Source of the DNA: Shimia sediminis
GTDB taxonomy: Bacteria > Pseudomonadota > Alphaproteobacteria > Rhodobacterales > Rhodobacteraceae
Direction of reading: 5' to 3'
Assembly: GCF_003990645.1 (NCBI RefSeq)
Contig: NZ_RYZK01000001.1
Span: forward strand, 124,001 to 188,000
DNA: 64,000 nucleotides
Made by a program: the position numbers and the translations under genes. Below are positions 56,471-64,000 of this stretch, one piece after another. The stretch's first letter is position 1; each line of letters begins with the position of its first letter. A model generated the notes under the pieces. It saw only the letters and a list, made by a program, of their open reading frames with translations. It was not told the origin of the DNA and searched no databases.

Positions 56471-57376
56471 TTACAGTTTTCCCTTTTCTCTCAATTGCTT
56501 GCGGTGTGAAATGATTTCTTCCTGCACAAAGTCCCGGAACGCCGCAATCCGCTTGGATTGGCGCAATTCCTCCGGATAGGCCAGAAAAACCGGGATTTCA
56601 CCGGAATCAACTTCCGGCAGAATCCGGACCAATTGCGGGAAGTCTTCGGTCACATAGTCCGGCAGAACCCCAACGCCCAGGTCATGCAGAACCGCCTGCA
56701 GCACCCCGAAATAATTGTTCACATACAGAACCGAGGGAATGTCGTTGCTCAGCAACGTCTGCACCAGATTCGCCCCGGCGCCAACCTGGGCCGAGCCGAC
56801 ATTCTGACAAATCAGCCGGTGATTGCCGAGATCCGAAGGCGTTTCCGGTTTGCCATGGGCCTCGATATACTTTGGCGTCGCAAACAACCGCATGTGCACG
56901 CTCATCAACCGCTTGCGGATCAGATCGGCCTGGCTGGGTTCTTTCATGCGGATCGCCACGTCAGCTTCGCGCATCGGCAGGTCCAGCACCTTTTCCTCCA
57001 GCATCAGGTCGATGTTGAGATCCGGGTACTTCTCGTAAAGCTTGGGCAGGCGCGGGGCCAGCCAAAGGGTGCCGAACCCGATGGTCGTGGTGACGCGCAG
57101 CTCACCAAACACTTCTTCTTCACTGTCACGGATGCGCGCCGCCGCCGCATCCAGACGCTTGGTCATGGATTTTGTGGCATCAAACAGCAACTCACCCTGT
57201 TCAGTGAGAATCAGTCCCCGCGCATGGCGGTGAAACAGGGTGGCATTCAGGCTCTCTTCCAGCGCGCGGATCTGCCGGGACACGGCGGATTGCGACAAAT
57301 GCAGCGTGTCCCCCGCATGGGTCAGGCTGCCCGCATCCGCAACCGCGTGAAAGATTCTGAGTTTGTCCCAATCCAT
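56471..57376 (-). CDS. LysR-family regulator divergent from iorAB
   Basis: A 301-residue LysR regulator with an N-terminal HTH (about 3-60, LRIFHAVADAGSLTHAGDTLHLSQSAVSRQIRALE) and a typical effector domain. The gene is divergent from the indolepyruvate:ferredoxin oxidoreductase gene, and a perfect palindrome lies between them, so it probably controls that gene and itself. Its effector may be an aromatic 2-oxoacid (inference). Confidence 0.9.
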   Translation of the reverse strand: MDWDKLRIFHAVADAGSLTHAGDTLHLSQSAVSRQIRALEESLNATLFHRHARGLILTEQGELLFDATKSMTKRLDAAAARIRDSEEEVFGELRVTTTIGFGTLWLAPRLPKLYEKYPDLNIDLMLEEKVLDLPMREADVAIRMKEPSQADLIRKRLMSVHMRLFATPKYIEAHGKPETPSDLGNHRLICQNVGSAQVGAGANLVQTLLSNDIPSVLYVNNYFGVLQAVLHDLGVGVLPDYVTEDFPQLVRILPEVDSGEIPVFLAYPEELRQSKRIAAFRDFVQEEIISHRKQLREKGKL

Positions 57377-57476
57377 ATCCGCAACTTTCGTTATCCCAAC
57401 GCATGTCTAGGCGAAACAGACCAAAAACGGAACCGCCCTTGCGGTCAGGATGTGTGAAGATCACAGAATTTTGTTG

Positions 57477-57499
57477 TTAGGTCATAATTTATGACCTAA
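57477..57499. promoter_or_regulatory. Perfect palindromic operator in the LysR/iorAB divergent promoter
   Basis: TTAGGTCATAA (57477-57487) and its exact complement (57489-57499) are separated by one T. A degenerate third half-site TAGACCTAT follows (57502-57510), overlapping a TATATT -10-like element at 57508-57513. Confidence 0.72.
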
Positions 57500-57548
57500 A
57501 ATAGACCTATATTAAACATTGAGAAAATCATGCGAGGGGAGGCGTGGG

Positions 57549-60500
57549 ATGAGTATCCAGAGTGTATCGCTGAACGACAGGTTCGACCTGGAAAAGACCA
57601 ATGTGCTGTTGAATGGCACGCAGGCGCTGGTGCGGCTCATGCTGATGCAAAAGGTACGCGATGCCGCTGCCGGGCTGAACACCGCCGGGTATGTCACCGG
57701 CTATCGCGGCTCGCCTTTGGGCGCGGTCGACAGCCAGATGATGCGCGCCGAACGGGAACTGAAAGAGCATGACGTGCTGTTTCAGTCCGGCCTGAACGAA
57801 GATCTTGCGGCCACGGCGCTCTGGGGTGCGCAACAGGCCGAACTGCGCGGCGAGGGCAAGTTCGACGGCGTCTATGGCCTCTGGTACGGCAAGGGCCCGG
57901 GCGTGGACCGCACCGGTGACGTCATGCGTCATGCCAACATGGCGGGAACATCGACCAATGGCGGCGTGCTGATGGCCATGGGCGACGACCACACCGGCGA
58001 AAGCTCGACCGTGCTGCACCAGTCCGAATGGGCGCTGGTGGATGCCTATATGCCCATCGTCTCTCCTGCAGGTGTGCAGGAGATCATGGACTACGGCCTC
58101 TATGGCATTGCTCTGTCGCGCTTTGCCGGGGTCTGGGTGGGTCTCAAGACCATGAAGGACACGATCGAGGCGACATCGGTGGTCAACGGCGATCCCCACC
58201 GCCTGTCCTTTGTGAACCCAGATTTCGACATGCCCGAGGGCGGGCTGAATATCCGTCTTGTCGACACGCCCCACGCGCAAGAAGCGCGGATGATCGACTA
58301 TAAACGCTTTGCCGCCGAGGCGTTTTCCCGCGCCAACAAGATGGACAAACGTGTCTGGGGCAAACCCGGTGCCAAGATCGGCTTTGTTGCGGCTGGCAAG
58401 AACTGGCTCGACCTGGAACATGCCCTGGCGCTGCTTGGCATTGACGAAGGCGAAGCCGAGCGTCTTGGCATCACCACCTACAAGATCGGCCAGACCTTCC
58501 CGCTCGACATGAAAGGGTTCAGCGACTGGGCCGAAGGGCTTGATCTGGTTGTTATCGTTGAAGAAAAACGCAAACTGATCGAGGTGCAGGTCAAAGAGGC
58601 CATCTTTGATGACCGCCGTGGCCGCCGGGTTTACGGCTGGCACAAAGGTGGTGGCGCAGGGTCCATGCATGGGCCAGAGCTGTTCCCGACCCGTGGTGCG
58701 CTCGATCCGATCATGATTGCCGCCAAGCTGGGGGAAATCCTGATCGAAGAGGGGCGCGGCACCGAAGGCGTCAAGGCCGGGATGCAATCCCTGGACGATG
58801 CCCGCCGCGCCGACAACGCCGAAGACATCGCCACGCGCACGCCGTGGTTCTGTTCGGGTTGTCCGCACAACTCGTCCACCAAATTGCCCGAGGGCAGCCG
58901 CGCCTATGCCGGGATCGGCTGTCACTACATGGTGCAGTGGATGGACCGCGAGACCACCGGCTTTACCCATATGGGGGGCGAGGGCGCGAACTGGATCGGC
59001 GAGGCGCCGTTTTCCAACCGTGACCACGTGTTCCAGAACCTCGGCGATGGCACCTACAACCACTCTGGCGTTCAGGCCATCCGCGCAGCCCTCGCCGCGG
59101 GCACCAACATCACCTACAAAATCCTGTTCAACGACGCCGTCGCCATGACCGGCGGTCAGGCCAATGACGGTGATCTCTCGCCCCAGCGTATCGCCAATGA
59201 GGTGATGGCCATGGGCGTCGAACACCTTGCCGTGGTCTATGATGACAAAGAAGATCTCGACAAATCCGGCTTTCCACAGGGGGTCCAGTTCCACGAACGT
59301 GAATACCTCATGCCGGTTCAGGAAGAGTTCAGCAAAATCAAAGGTGTGTCTGCCATTGTTTATGTGCAGACCTGCGCCTCGGAAAAACGCCGCCGTCGCA
59401 AGCGGGGACTGTTTCCTGATCCAGACAAGCGGGTCTTTATCAATACCGACGTCTGCGAGGGCTGCGGCGATTGCGGGGTACAGTCGAACTGTATCTCGAT
59501 CGAACCGGTGGAAACCGAACTGGGTCGCAAACGCGCCATCAACCAATCCTCCTGCAACAAGGATTTCTCCTGCGTCAACGGCTTCTGTCCGTCGTTCCTG
59601 ACCATCGAAGGCGGCAGCATTCGCAAAGAGGCCACCGCCAGCCTTGATCTGCCCGACATGCCCGAGCCTCAGATCAACACCATCGACGGCACCCACAACG
59701 TGGTCATCACCGGCGTCGGCGGCACCGGCGTTGTGACCATCGGCGCGGTGCTGGCACAGGCCGCGCAGATCGACGGCAAGGCCGCAGGCATGATGGAGAT
59801 GGCAGGCCTCGCGCAAAAGGGCGGCGCCGTGCACATCCACTGCCGTCTGGCCGAAACCCCCGAAGACATCAGCGCCATCCGCGTTGCCACCGGGGAATGT
59901 GACACGCTGATCGGCGGCGATCTGGTGGTAAGTGCGGGGGCCAAGACCCTTGGCCTGACCTCCACGGGCCGCACAGGGGCTGTGGTGAACAGTCACGAGA
60001 TCATCACCGGCAACTTTACCCAGGACACCGAATTTACCTTACCCACCAACCGCTTGGAGGTCGCTCTTGAGGCGCGTCTGCGCGAGGGTCTGGCGCTGTT
60101 TGATGCCTCTGAGCTGGCCCGCGTCGTGCTGGGGGACTCGATCTTTTCCAACATGATGATCTTTGGCGGTGCCTGGCAAAAGGGTCTGATCCCTGTCAGC
60201 CTCGAGGCGATCCGTCAGGCCATCACCGTCAACGGCGCCGCCGTGGAACGCAACCTGCGGGCCTTTGAAATCGGTCGCTGGGCCGTGCTCTACCCCGAGG
60301 ATGCCGCAAAGATGCTGTCGCCCACCGTGGTGCAACTGCCCAAGTCGCTGGACGAGAAAATCACCTTCCGCGCCGACCATCTGGTGAAGTACCAGGGCAA
60401 GGGGCTGGCCAAACGTTACCGCAAGCTGGTCGATCAGGCCGCCGATCCCAAGCTGAAAGAGGCCATCGCCCTCGGCTATCACAAGCTCCTGTCTTACAAG

Positions 60501-60968
60501 GACGAATACGAGGTCGCGCGCCTGCATCTGGAAAGCCGCGCCAAGGCGGCCGAGGTTTTCGACGGCGATTTCACCGTCAAATACCACCTCGCCCCGCCCA
60601 TGCTGACCTCCGAAGGCCCCAATGGCCGTCCGCGCAAGAAAGAATATGGGCCAAGCATGGAACGCTGGTTCCGCCTGCTGGCCCGCATGAAATCCTTGCG
60701 CGGCACGCCGTTTGACATCTTTGGCCGCACCGCGGAACGCAAGATGGAGCGCGCGCTGATCAAGCAATACGAAAGCGACATGCGCGCTATCCTGCGTGAT
60801 CACGCCACCAACGCCCCGGATGCCGCCATTGCCCTGGCCGAACTGCCCCTGCAGATCCGCGGCTTTGGCCCGGTCAAGCAAGCCAATGAGGCCAAGGCCG
60901 CCAAACGCCGCGAGGAATGCCTCGCCGCGCTGCGCGGGGGCGACGCACAGCCCAAGGCCGCGGAATAG
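57549..60968 (+). CDS. Indolepyruvate:ferredoxin oxidoreductase, fused alpha/beta/gamma
   Basis: Oxidises aryl pyruvates to aryl-acetyl-CoA with ferredoxin. The 1139-residue protein fuses the IorA part (N-terminal GYVTGYRGSPLGAVD; ThDP region GGQANDGDLSPQRI with VVYDD), a ferredoxin-like cluster (Cys636, 639, 642, 648 in CEGCGDCGVQSNC; further Cys in the following CNKDFSC...C segment) and an IorB-type gamma domain (HNVVITGVGGTGVVTIGAVLA) plus a C-terminal extension. The start MSIQSV at 57549 has an AGGGGAGG site. It degrades aromatic amino-acid 2-oxoacids under LysR control (inferred). Confidence 0.95.
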   Translation: MSIQSVSLNDRFDLEKTNVLLNGTQALVRLMLMQKVRDAAAGLNTAGYVTGYRGSPLGAVDSQMMRAERELKEHDVLFQSGLNEDLAATALWGAQQAELRGEGKFDGVYGLWYGKGPGVDRTGDVMRHANMAGTSTNGGVLMAMGDDHTGESSTVLHQSEWALVDAYMPIVSPAGVQEIMDYGLYGIALSRFAGVWVGLKTMKDTIEATSVVNGDPHRLSFVNPDFDMPEGGLNIRLVDTPHAQEARMIDYKRFAAEAFSRANKMDKRVWGKPGAKIGFVAAGKNWLDLEHALALLGIDEGEAERLGITTYKIGQTFPLDMKGFSDWAEGLDLVVIVEEKRKLIEVQVKEAIFDDRRGRRVYGWHKGGGAGSMHGPELFPTRGALDPIMIAAKLGEILIEEGRGTEGVKAGMQSLDDARRADNAEDIATRTPWFCSGCPHNSSTKLPEGSRAYAGIGCHYMVQWMDRETTGFTHMGGEGANWIGEAPFSNRDHVFQNLGDGTYNHSGVQAIRAALAAGTNITYKILFNDAVAMTGGQANDGDLSPQRIANEVMAMGVEHLAVVYDDKEDLDKSGFPQGVQFHEREYLMPVQEEFSKIKGVSAIVYVQTCASEKRRRRKRGLFPDPDKRVFINTDVCEGCGDCGVQSNCISIEPVETELGRKRAINQSSCNKDFSCVNGFCPSFLTIEGGSIRKEATASLDLPDMPEPQINTIDGTHNVVITGVGGTGVVTIGAVLAQAAQIDGKAAGMMEMAGLAQKGGAVHIHCRLAETPEDISAIRVATGECDTLIGGDLVVSAGAKTLGLTSTGRTGAVVNSHEIITGNFTQDTEFTLPTNRLEVALEARLREGLALFDASELARVVLGDSIFSNMMIFGGAWQKGLIPVSLEAIRQAITVNGAAVERNLRAFEIGRWAVLYPEDAAKMLSPTVVQLPKSLDEKITFRADHLVKYQGKGLAKRYRKLVDQAADPKLKEAIALGYHKLLSYKDEYEVARLHLESRAKAAEVFDGDFTVKYHLAPPMLTSEGPNGRPRKKEYGPSMERWFRLLARMKSLRGTPFDIFGRTAERKMERALIKQYESDMRAILRDHATNAPDAAIALAELPLQIRGFGPVKQANEAKAAKRREECLAALRGGDAQPKAAE

Positions 60969-61013
60969 TGTCCGGCTTGTAACGCTTTTGTCATAGCGTC
61001 ACTTTAGGCTCTT

Positions 61014-61051
61014 CTCAGGCGCGCCGTTCCTTCTTATACGGCGCGCCTGAG
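61014..61051. repeat. 14-bp perfect hairpin in the leader of the acyltransferase gene
   Basis: CTCAGGCGCGCCGT (61014-61027) pairs with ACGGCGCGCCTGAG (61038-61051) over a 10-base loop, without a T-run. It ends 21 bases before the ATG. It could be a 3' boundary of iorAB or a leader structure. Confidence 0.65.
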
Positions 61052-61072
61052 GAACATGCCGGCCCAGGACAG

Positions 61073-61945
61073 ATGCACAGCAACGTCACACGCGAAATCA
61101 GCTATGCCCATTCCGCCACCACGCGGGGCGGGCGTACGGTCATTCGGGCGCTGGAAAACGCCACCGGACGCCTTGGCCTGATCAAACGCGCGGCAGGTTA
61201 CGAAGTTGAGGTGGCGGGCGGCCGCGATTTCTGGTGCGTCATGATGGAGCGCTACGGGCTGTCGCTGAACGTCATCGGTGGCACGCTCGACAATATCCCC
61301 AAAACCGGCCCGCTCTTGCTGGTGGCCAATCACCCCTTTGGCATCCTCGACGGCATGATGATGGGCCATATGCTCAGCCAGGTGCGCGGCGATTTTCGCA
61401 TTCTCGCCAACAACGTCTTTCAAAAGGCGGATGAGGTCAGCCGCATCGTCCTGCCGATTTCCTTCGACGACACCAAAGAGGCGGTGCGCCTGAACCTGCA
61501 GACCCGCAAGGTGGCGCTGGACTATCTGGGGCAGGGCGGGGCGATTGGCATCTTTCCCGGTGGCACCGTGTCAACTGCCGCCAAACCCTTTGGCCGCCCG
61601 CTGGATCCCGGCTGGCGCAGCTTTACCGCGCGCATGATCGCCAAGTCCAACGCGCAGGTGGTGCCGGTCTATTTCGAAGGCCACACCAGCCGCCTGTTTC
61701 AGGTTGCCAGCCACCTGCACAGCACCCTGCGGCTGGGCCTCTTGATCAAGGAATTCGGCAAACGCGTGGATGAACCGGTCGAGGCCGCGATCGGCACACC
61801 GATCCCAGCAAGCGAAATTCAGCAATTTGCGGGCGACTCCAAAGGGCTGATGGACTTCCTGCGCCAACGGACCTATGACTTGTCGCCAAGACCCTTGCCT
61901 GCCAATGGCTATGGGTTTGAGTTCGAGGAAAAGCACCGGGCCTGA
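61073..61945 (+). CDS. Lysophospholipid acyltransferase family protein
   Basis: A 290-residue PlsC-fold acyltransferase. The catalytic motif is NHPFGILDG (His87, Asp93), one residue longer than the common HX4D and typical of the hemolysin-associated group; the second motif IFPGGTVSTA is the glycerophosphate/acceptor region. It may make ornithine lipids or phosphatidic acid; no olsB-like gene is adjacent. The ribosome site is CCAGGAC. It precedes murI by 18 bases. Confidence 0.86.
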   Translation: MHSNVTREISYAHSATTRGGRTVIRALENATGRLGLIKRAAGYEVEVAGGRDFWCVMMERYGLSLNVIGGTLDNIPKTGPLLLVANHPFGILDGMMMGHMLSQVRGDFRILANNVFQKADEVSRIVLPISFDDTKEAVRLNLQTRKVALDYLGQGGAIGIFPGGTVSTAAKPFGRPLDPGWRSFTARMIAKSNAQVVPVYFEGHTSRLFQVASHLHSTLRLGLLIKEFGKRVDEPVEAAIGTPIPASEIQQFAGDSKGLMDFLRQRTYDLSPRPLPANGYGFEFEEKHRA

Positions 61946-61963
61946 AGGCTATAGGCAACGACA

Positions 61964-62776
61964 ATGGCAGTAGGCATTTTTGACAGTGGATTGGGCGGTC
62001 TGACCGTTCTTGATGCGGTGACCAAGAGGTTGCCGGATTTGCCGACCGTGTATTTTGGTGACAATGCACATGCGCCTTATGGCGTGCGCGATGCCGATGA
62101 CATCTACAACCTGACCACGGCCGCCGTGGAACGCATGTGGGATGCGGGCTGTGACCTGATCATCCTGGCCTGCAACACCGCCAGCGCCGCCGCCCTGCGC
62201 CGGATGCAGGAAAGCTGGATTCCCACCGACAAGCGCGTGCTTGGTGTCTTTGTACCTCTGATCGAGGCATTGACCGAACGCAGCTGGGGCGACAACTCGC
62301 CGCCCCGCGAGGTCGAGGTCAAACATGTGGCGCTCTTTGCCACGCCTGCCACCGTGTCCAGCCGGGCGTTTCAACGTGAACTGGCGTTCCGGGCCATCGG
62401 CGTCGACGTCGAGGCACAGGCCTGCGGGGGCGTGGTGGATGCCATCGAAGAGGGTGACCTGATCCTTGCCGAAGCGCTGGTGCGGTCGCATGTCGATGCT
62501 CTCAAACGCAAGATGCCGGACCCACAGGCGGCCATCCTCGGGTGCACACACTACCCGCTGATGCATGACACCTTTCAGGATGCTCTGGGCCACGACGTCC
62601 AGGTCTACAGTCAGGCCAATCTCGTGGCCGAGTCGCTGGCAGATTACCTGCAGCGCCACCCCAACATGATCGGGGCCGGGACCGAATCACTGTTCCTGAC
62701 GACGGGGGACGCGGCCCGCGTTTCGGACCGTGCGACGCAATTCTTGCGACGAAAGATCACCTTTCAGTCGGCGTGA
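61964..62776 (+). CDS. murI: Glutamate racemase
   Basis: Makes D-glutamate for peptidoglycan. The 270-residue enzyme shows [10 protein letters not shown] at about 7-16 and both catalytic cysteines: Cys70 in LACNTASAA and Cys194 in GCTHYPL. It follows the acyltransferase gene closely, probably in one transcript. The ribosome site is weak (AGGC). Confidence 0.95.
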   Translation: MAVGIFDSGLGGLTVLDAVTKRLPDLPTVYFGDNAHAPYGVRDADDIYNLTTAAVERMWDAGCDLIILACNTASAAALRRMQESWIPTDKRVLGVFVPLIEALTERSWGDNSPPREVEVKHVALFATPATVSSRAFQRELAFRAIGVDVEAQACGGVVDAIEEGDLILAEALVRSHVDALKRKMPDPQAAILGCTHYPLMHDTFQDALGHDVQVYSQANLVAESLADYLQRHPNMIGAGTESLFLTTGDAARVSDRATQFLRRKITFQSA

Positions 62777-62884
62777 CACTCACGCCCCTCGCAATTTCAT
62801 GAATCAAAGCTTAAGTTCTGCGCCGAGCAAACTGGTGCGGTTCTGCGTCAAATCATAACGAATGACCCGAGATGGGTTAACGAA

Positions 62885-62939
62885 GTTGTACAACAAAGTT
62901 GTACAACTTGGACAAAAGGGGTCCGAAAAGATGTACAAC
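62885..62939. promoter_or_regulatory. Repeated palindrome GTTGTACAAC upstream of argC
   Basis: GTTGTACAAC at 62885-62894 and 62898-62907 (start-to-start 13 bases), plus GATGTACAAC at 62930-62939 that overlaps the argC start codon. Each of the first two is itself a perfect 10-bp palindrome. Likely a regulatory site for argC. Confidence 0.65.
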
Positions 62940-63965
62940 ATGCACAAAATCGCCATTTTGGGCGCCTCCGGCTACACCGGGGCCGAGCTGGTCCGGCTGA
63001 TCGCCACGCACCCGAAAATGGACATTGTTGCCCTGTCTGCCGACCGTAAAGCAGGCATGGAAATGGCCGCCGTTTTCCCTCATCTGCGCCACCTCGATCT
63101 GCCCACGCTCTGCAAGATTGACGAGATCGATTTTGCCGAGGTCGATCTGTGTTTCTGTGCCCTGCCGCACGCCACCTCTCAGAAGGTGATCAAGGCGCTG
63201 CCGAAGTCGCTGAAAGTGGTTGATCTGTCTGCCGATTTCCGGCTGCGCGACCCGGAAGAATACGCCAAATGGTATGGCGGTCAGCACGATGCTTTGGAGT
63301 GTCAGGCCGAGGCGGTTTATGGGCTGACCGAGTTCTACCGCGACGACATCAAAACTGCGCGTCTGGTGGCGGGAACGGGCTGTAACGCGGCCACGGGCCA
63401 GTACATGCTGTCACCCCTGATCAAGGCCGGGGTAATTGACTTTGATCATATCATTCTGGATCTCAAATGTGCAGTCTCCGGCGCAGGTCGGTCGCTCAAG
63501 GAAAACCTTTTGCATGCCGAGCTGAGCGAAGGCTATCACGCCTATGCCGTGGGTGGAAAACACCGGCATCTGGGCGAGTTTGACCAGGAGTTCAGCAAGA
63601 TTGCCGGGCGTGAGGTGCGCATTCAGTTCACCCCGCATCTGGTGCCTGCAAACCGGGGTATCCTGGGGACGGCCTATGTGCATGGGAATGCGCAGGAAGT
63701 GTATGAAACTCTTGAAAAGGCTTATGAAAATGAGCCGTTTGTTGAGGTTCTGCCTTTCGGTGAAGCCCCCAGCACGAAACATATCCGGGCGTCGAACTTC
63801 TGCCATGTCGGCGTGGTTGCGGACCGGATCGAAGGCCGCGTGATCGTGATCGCGGCGCTGGACAATTTGACCAAGGGCTCGAGCGGGCAGGCGCTGCAAA
63901 ATGCGAACCTCATGCTCGGGGAAGAGGAAACAGAGGGCCTGATGTTGGCGCCGGTCTTCCCGTAG
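62931..63965 (+). CDS. argC: N-acetyl-gamma-glutamyl-phosphate reductase
   Basis: NADPH-dependent reduction of N-acetylglutamyl phosphate in arginine synthesis. The 344-residue enzyme has the [14 protein letters not shown] nucleotide motif, the catalytic Cys151 in [10 protein letters not shown] and a C-terminal [14 protein letters not shown] start at the ATG 62931 (AAGGGG site 11 bases upstream); an ATG three codons later is possible and would put the third palindrome copy in the leader. A new ATG with a strong ribosome site follows 22 bases after the stop. Confidence 0.95.
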   Translation: MYNMHKIAILGASGYTGAELVRLIATHPKMDIVALSADRKAGMEMAAVFPHLRHLDLPTLCKIDEIDFAEVDLCFCALPHATSQKVIKALPKSLKVVDLSADFRLRDPEEYAKWYGGQHDALECQAEAVYGLTEFYRDDIKTARLVAGTGCNAATGQYMLSPLIKAGVIDFDHIILDLKCAVSGAGRSLKENLLHAELSEGYHAYAVGGKHRHLGEFDQEFSKIAGREVRIQFTPHLVPANRGILGTAYVHGNAQEVYETLEKAYENEPFVEVLPFGEAPSTKHIRASNFCHVGVVADRIEGRVIVIAALDNLTKGSSGQALQNANLMLGEEETEGLMLAPVFP

Positions 63966-63987
63966 TTCTTGAGAGAGAGGAGTGAGG

Positions 63988-64000
63988 ATGAAAAACCTCA
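63988..64000 (+). CDS. Start of a further gene, truncated by the window end
   Basis: ATG at 63988 preceded by GAGGAGTGAGG, a strong ribosome site, then AAA AAC CTC. Only four codons are visible, so identity cannot be judged. Confidence 0.4.

Noticed and set aside
57528-59996. 822-residue open frame on the minus strand
   Set aside because: Antisense to the iorAB gene with its Fe-S and ThDP motifs; composition rich in His, Gly and Ala without domains.

Overview
This window reads as chromosomal core DNA of an alphaproteobacterium of the Rhodobacteraceae, most likely the Roseobacter group. The supporting signs are a pdhA-pdhB-pdhC cluster in which the E1 beta subunit carries its own lipoyl domain, a GTTC-N7-GTTC SOS box before uvrA, a fused two-subunit indolepyruvate:ferredoxin oxidoreductase, a BolA/monothiol-glutaredoxin operon, a zapA locus with a coiled-coil partner, high GC with GC-rich third codon positions, and many ATGA/TGATG gene overlaps. 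The genus is inference. I saw no tRNA, rRNA, IS element, prophage or CRISPR array, and no gene-free stretch longer than about 300 bases.

Layout. 1-4.6 kb: 3' end of cysE, then the pyruvate dehydrogenase genes pdhC, pdhB and pdhA and the divisome gene ftsB, all on the minus strand. 4.7-7.4 kb: an AidB-type acyl-CoA dehydrogenase and an RNA-methylase-like protein. 7.4-9.6 kb: the most unusual segment. Two copies of a module (a TTG-N11-CAA box, an 83-residue YdcH/DUF465-like gene and an ATGA-overlapping small ORF) lie beside an OxyR-like LysR gene. 9.6-17.5 kb: fda and pgk, two overlapping cyclophilin genes, a DUF3179 protein, a bactofilin/M23 peptidase pair, and a DUF455/Bcp pair. 17.6-29.8 kb: an AsmA/YhdP-like envelope protein overlapping queA, an MFS transporter, a DUF924 protein, lpd (E3 for the PDH complex, about 20 kb from pdhABC) and SOS-box uvrA.

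29.8-39.3 kb: a valine/branched-chain acyl-CoA degradation region. It holds an isobutyryl-CoA dehydrogenase-like gene, a 3-hydroxyisobutyryl-CoA hydrolase, mmsB and, separately, mmsA with a divergent LysR regulator. A Crp-family regulator overlaps the end of mmsB and has a perfect TGTGA-N6-TCACA palindrome at its own 3' end. YbdK-type ligase, DsrE-family and CBS-domain genes fill in. 39.4-50.3 kb: hydrolases, coaD, a DUF808 membrane protein, a thioesterase, transketolase, the coiled-coil/zapA pair, and a coupled bolA - TM protein - TM protein paralogue - grxD operon. 50.4-64 kb: purL, an outer-membrane barrel, a large MscS channel, a LysR regulator divergent from the fused iorAB gene with a palindromic operator between them, an acyltransferase, murI, and argC preceded by repeated GTTGTACAAC palindromes.

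The best candidates for undescribed biology are the duplicated YdcH-like/small-ORF modules next to an OxyR-like regulator that lacks the peroxidatic cysteine, and the two paralogous membrane microproteins coupled between BolA and glutaredoxin. All function calls come from reading motifs and family resemblance; no database search was run.
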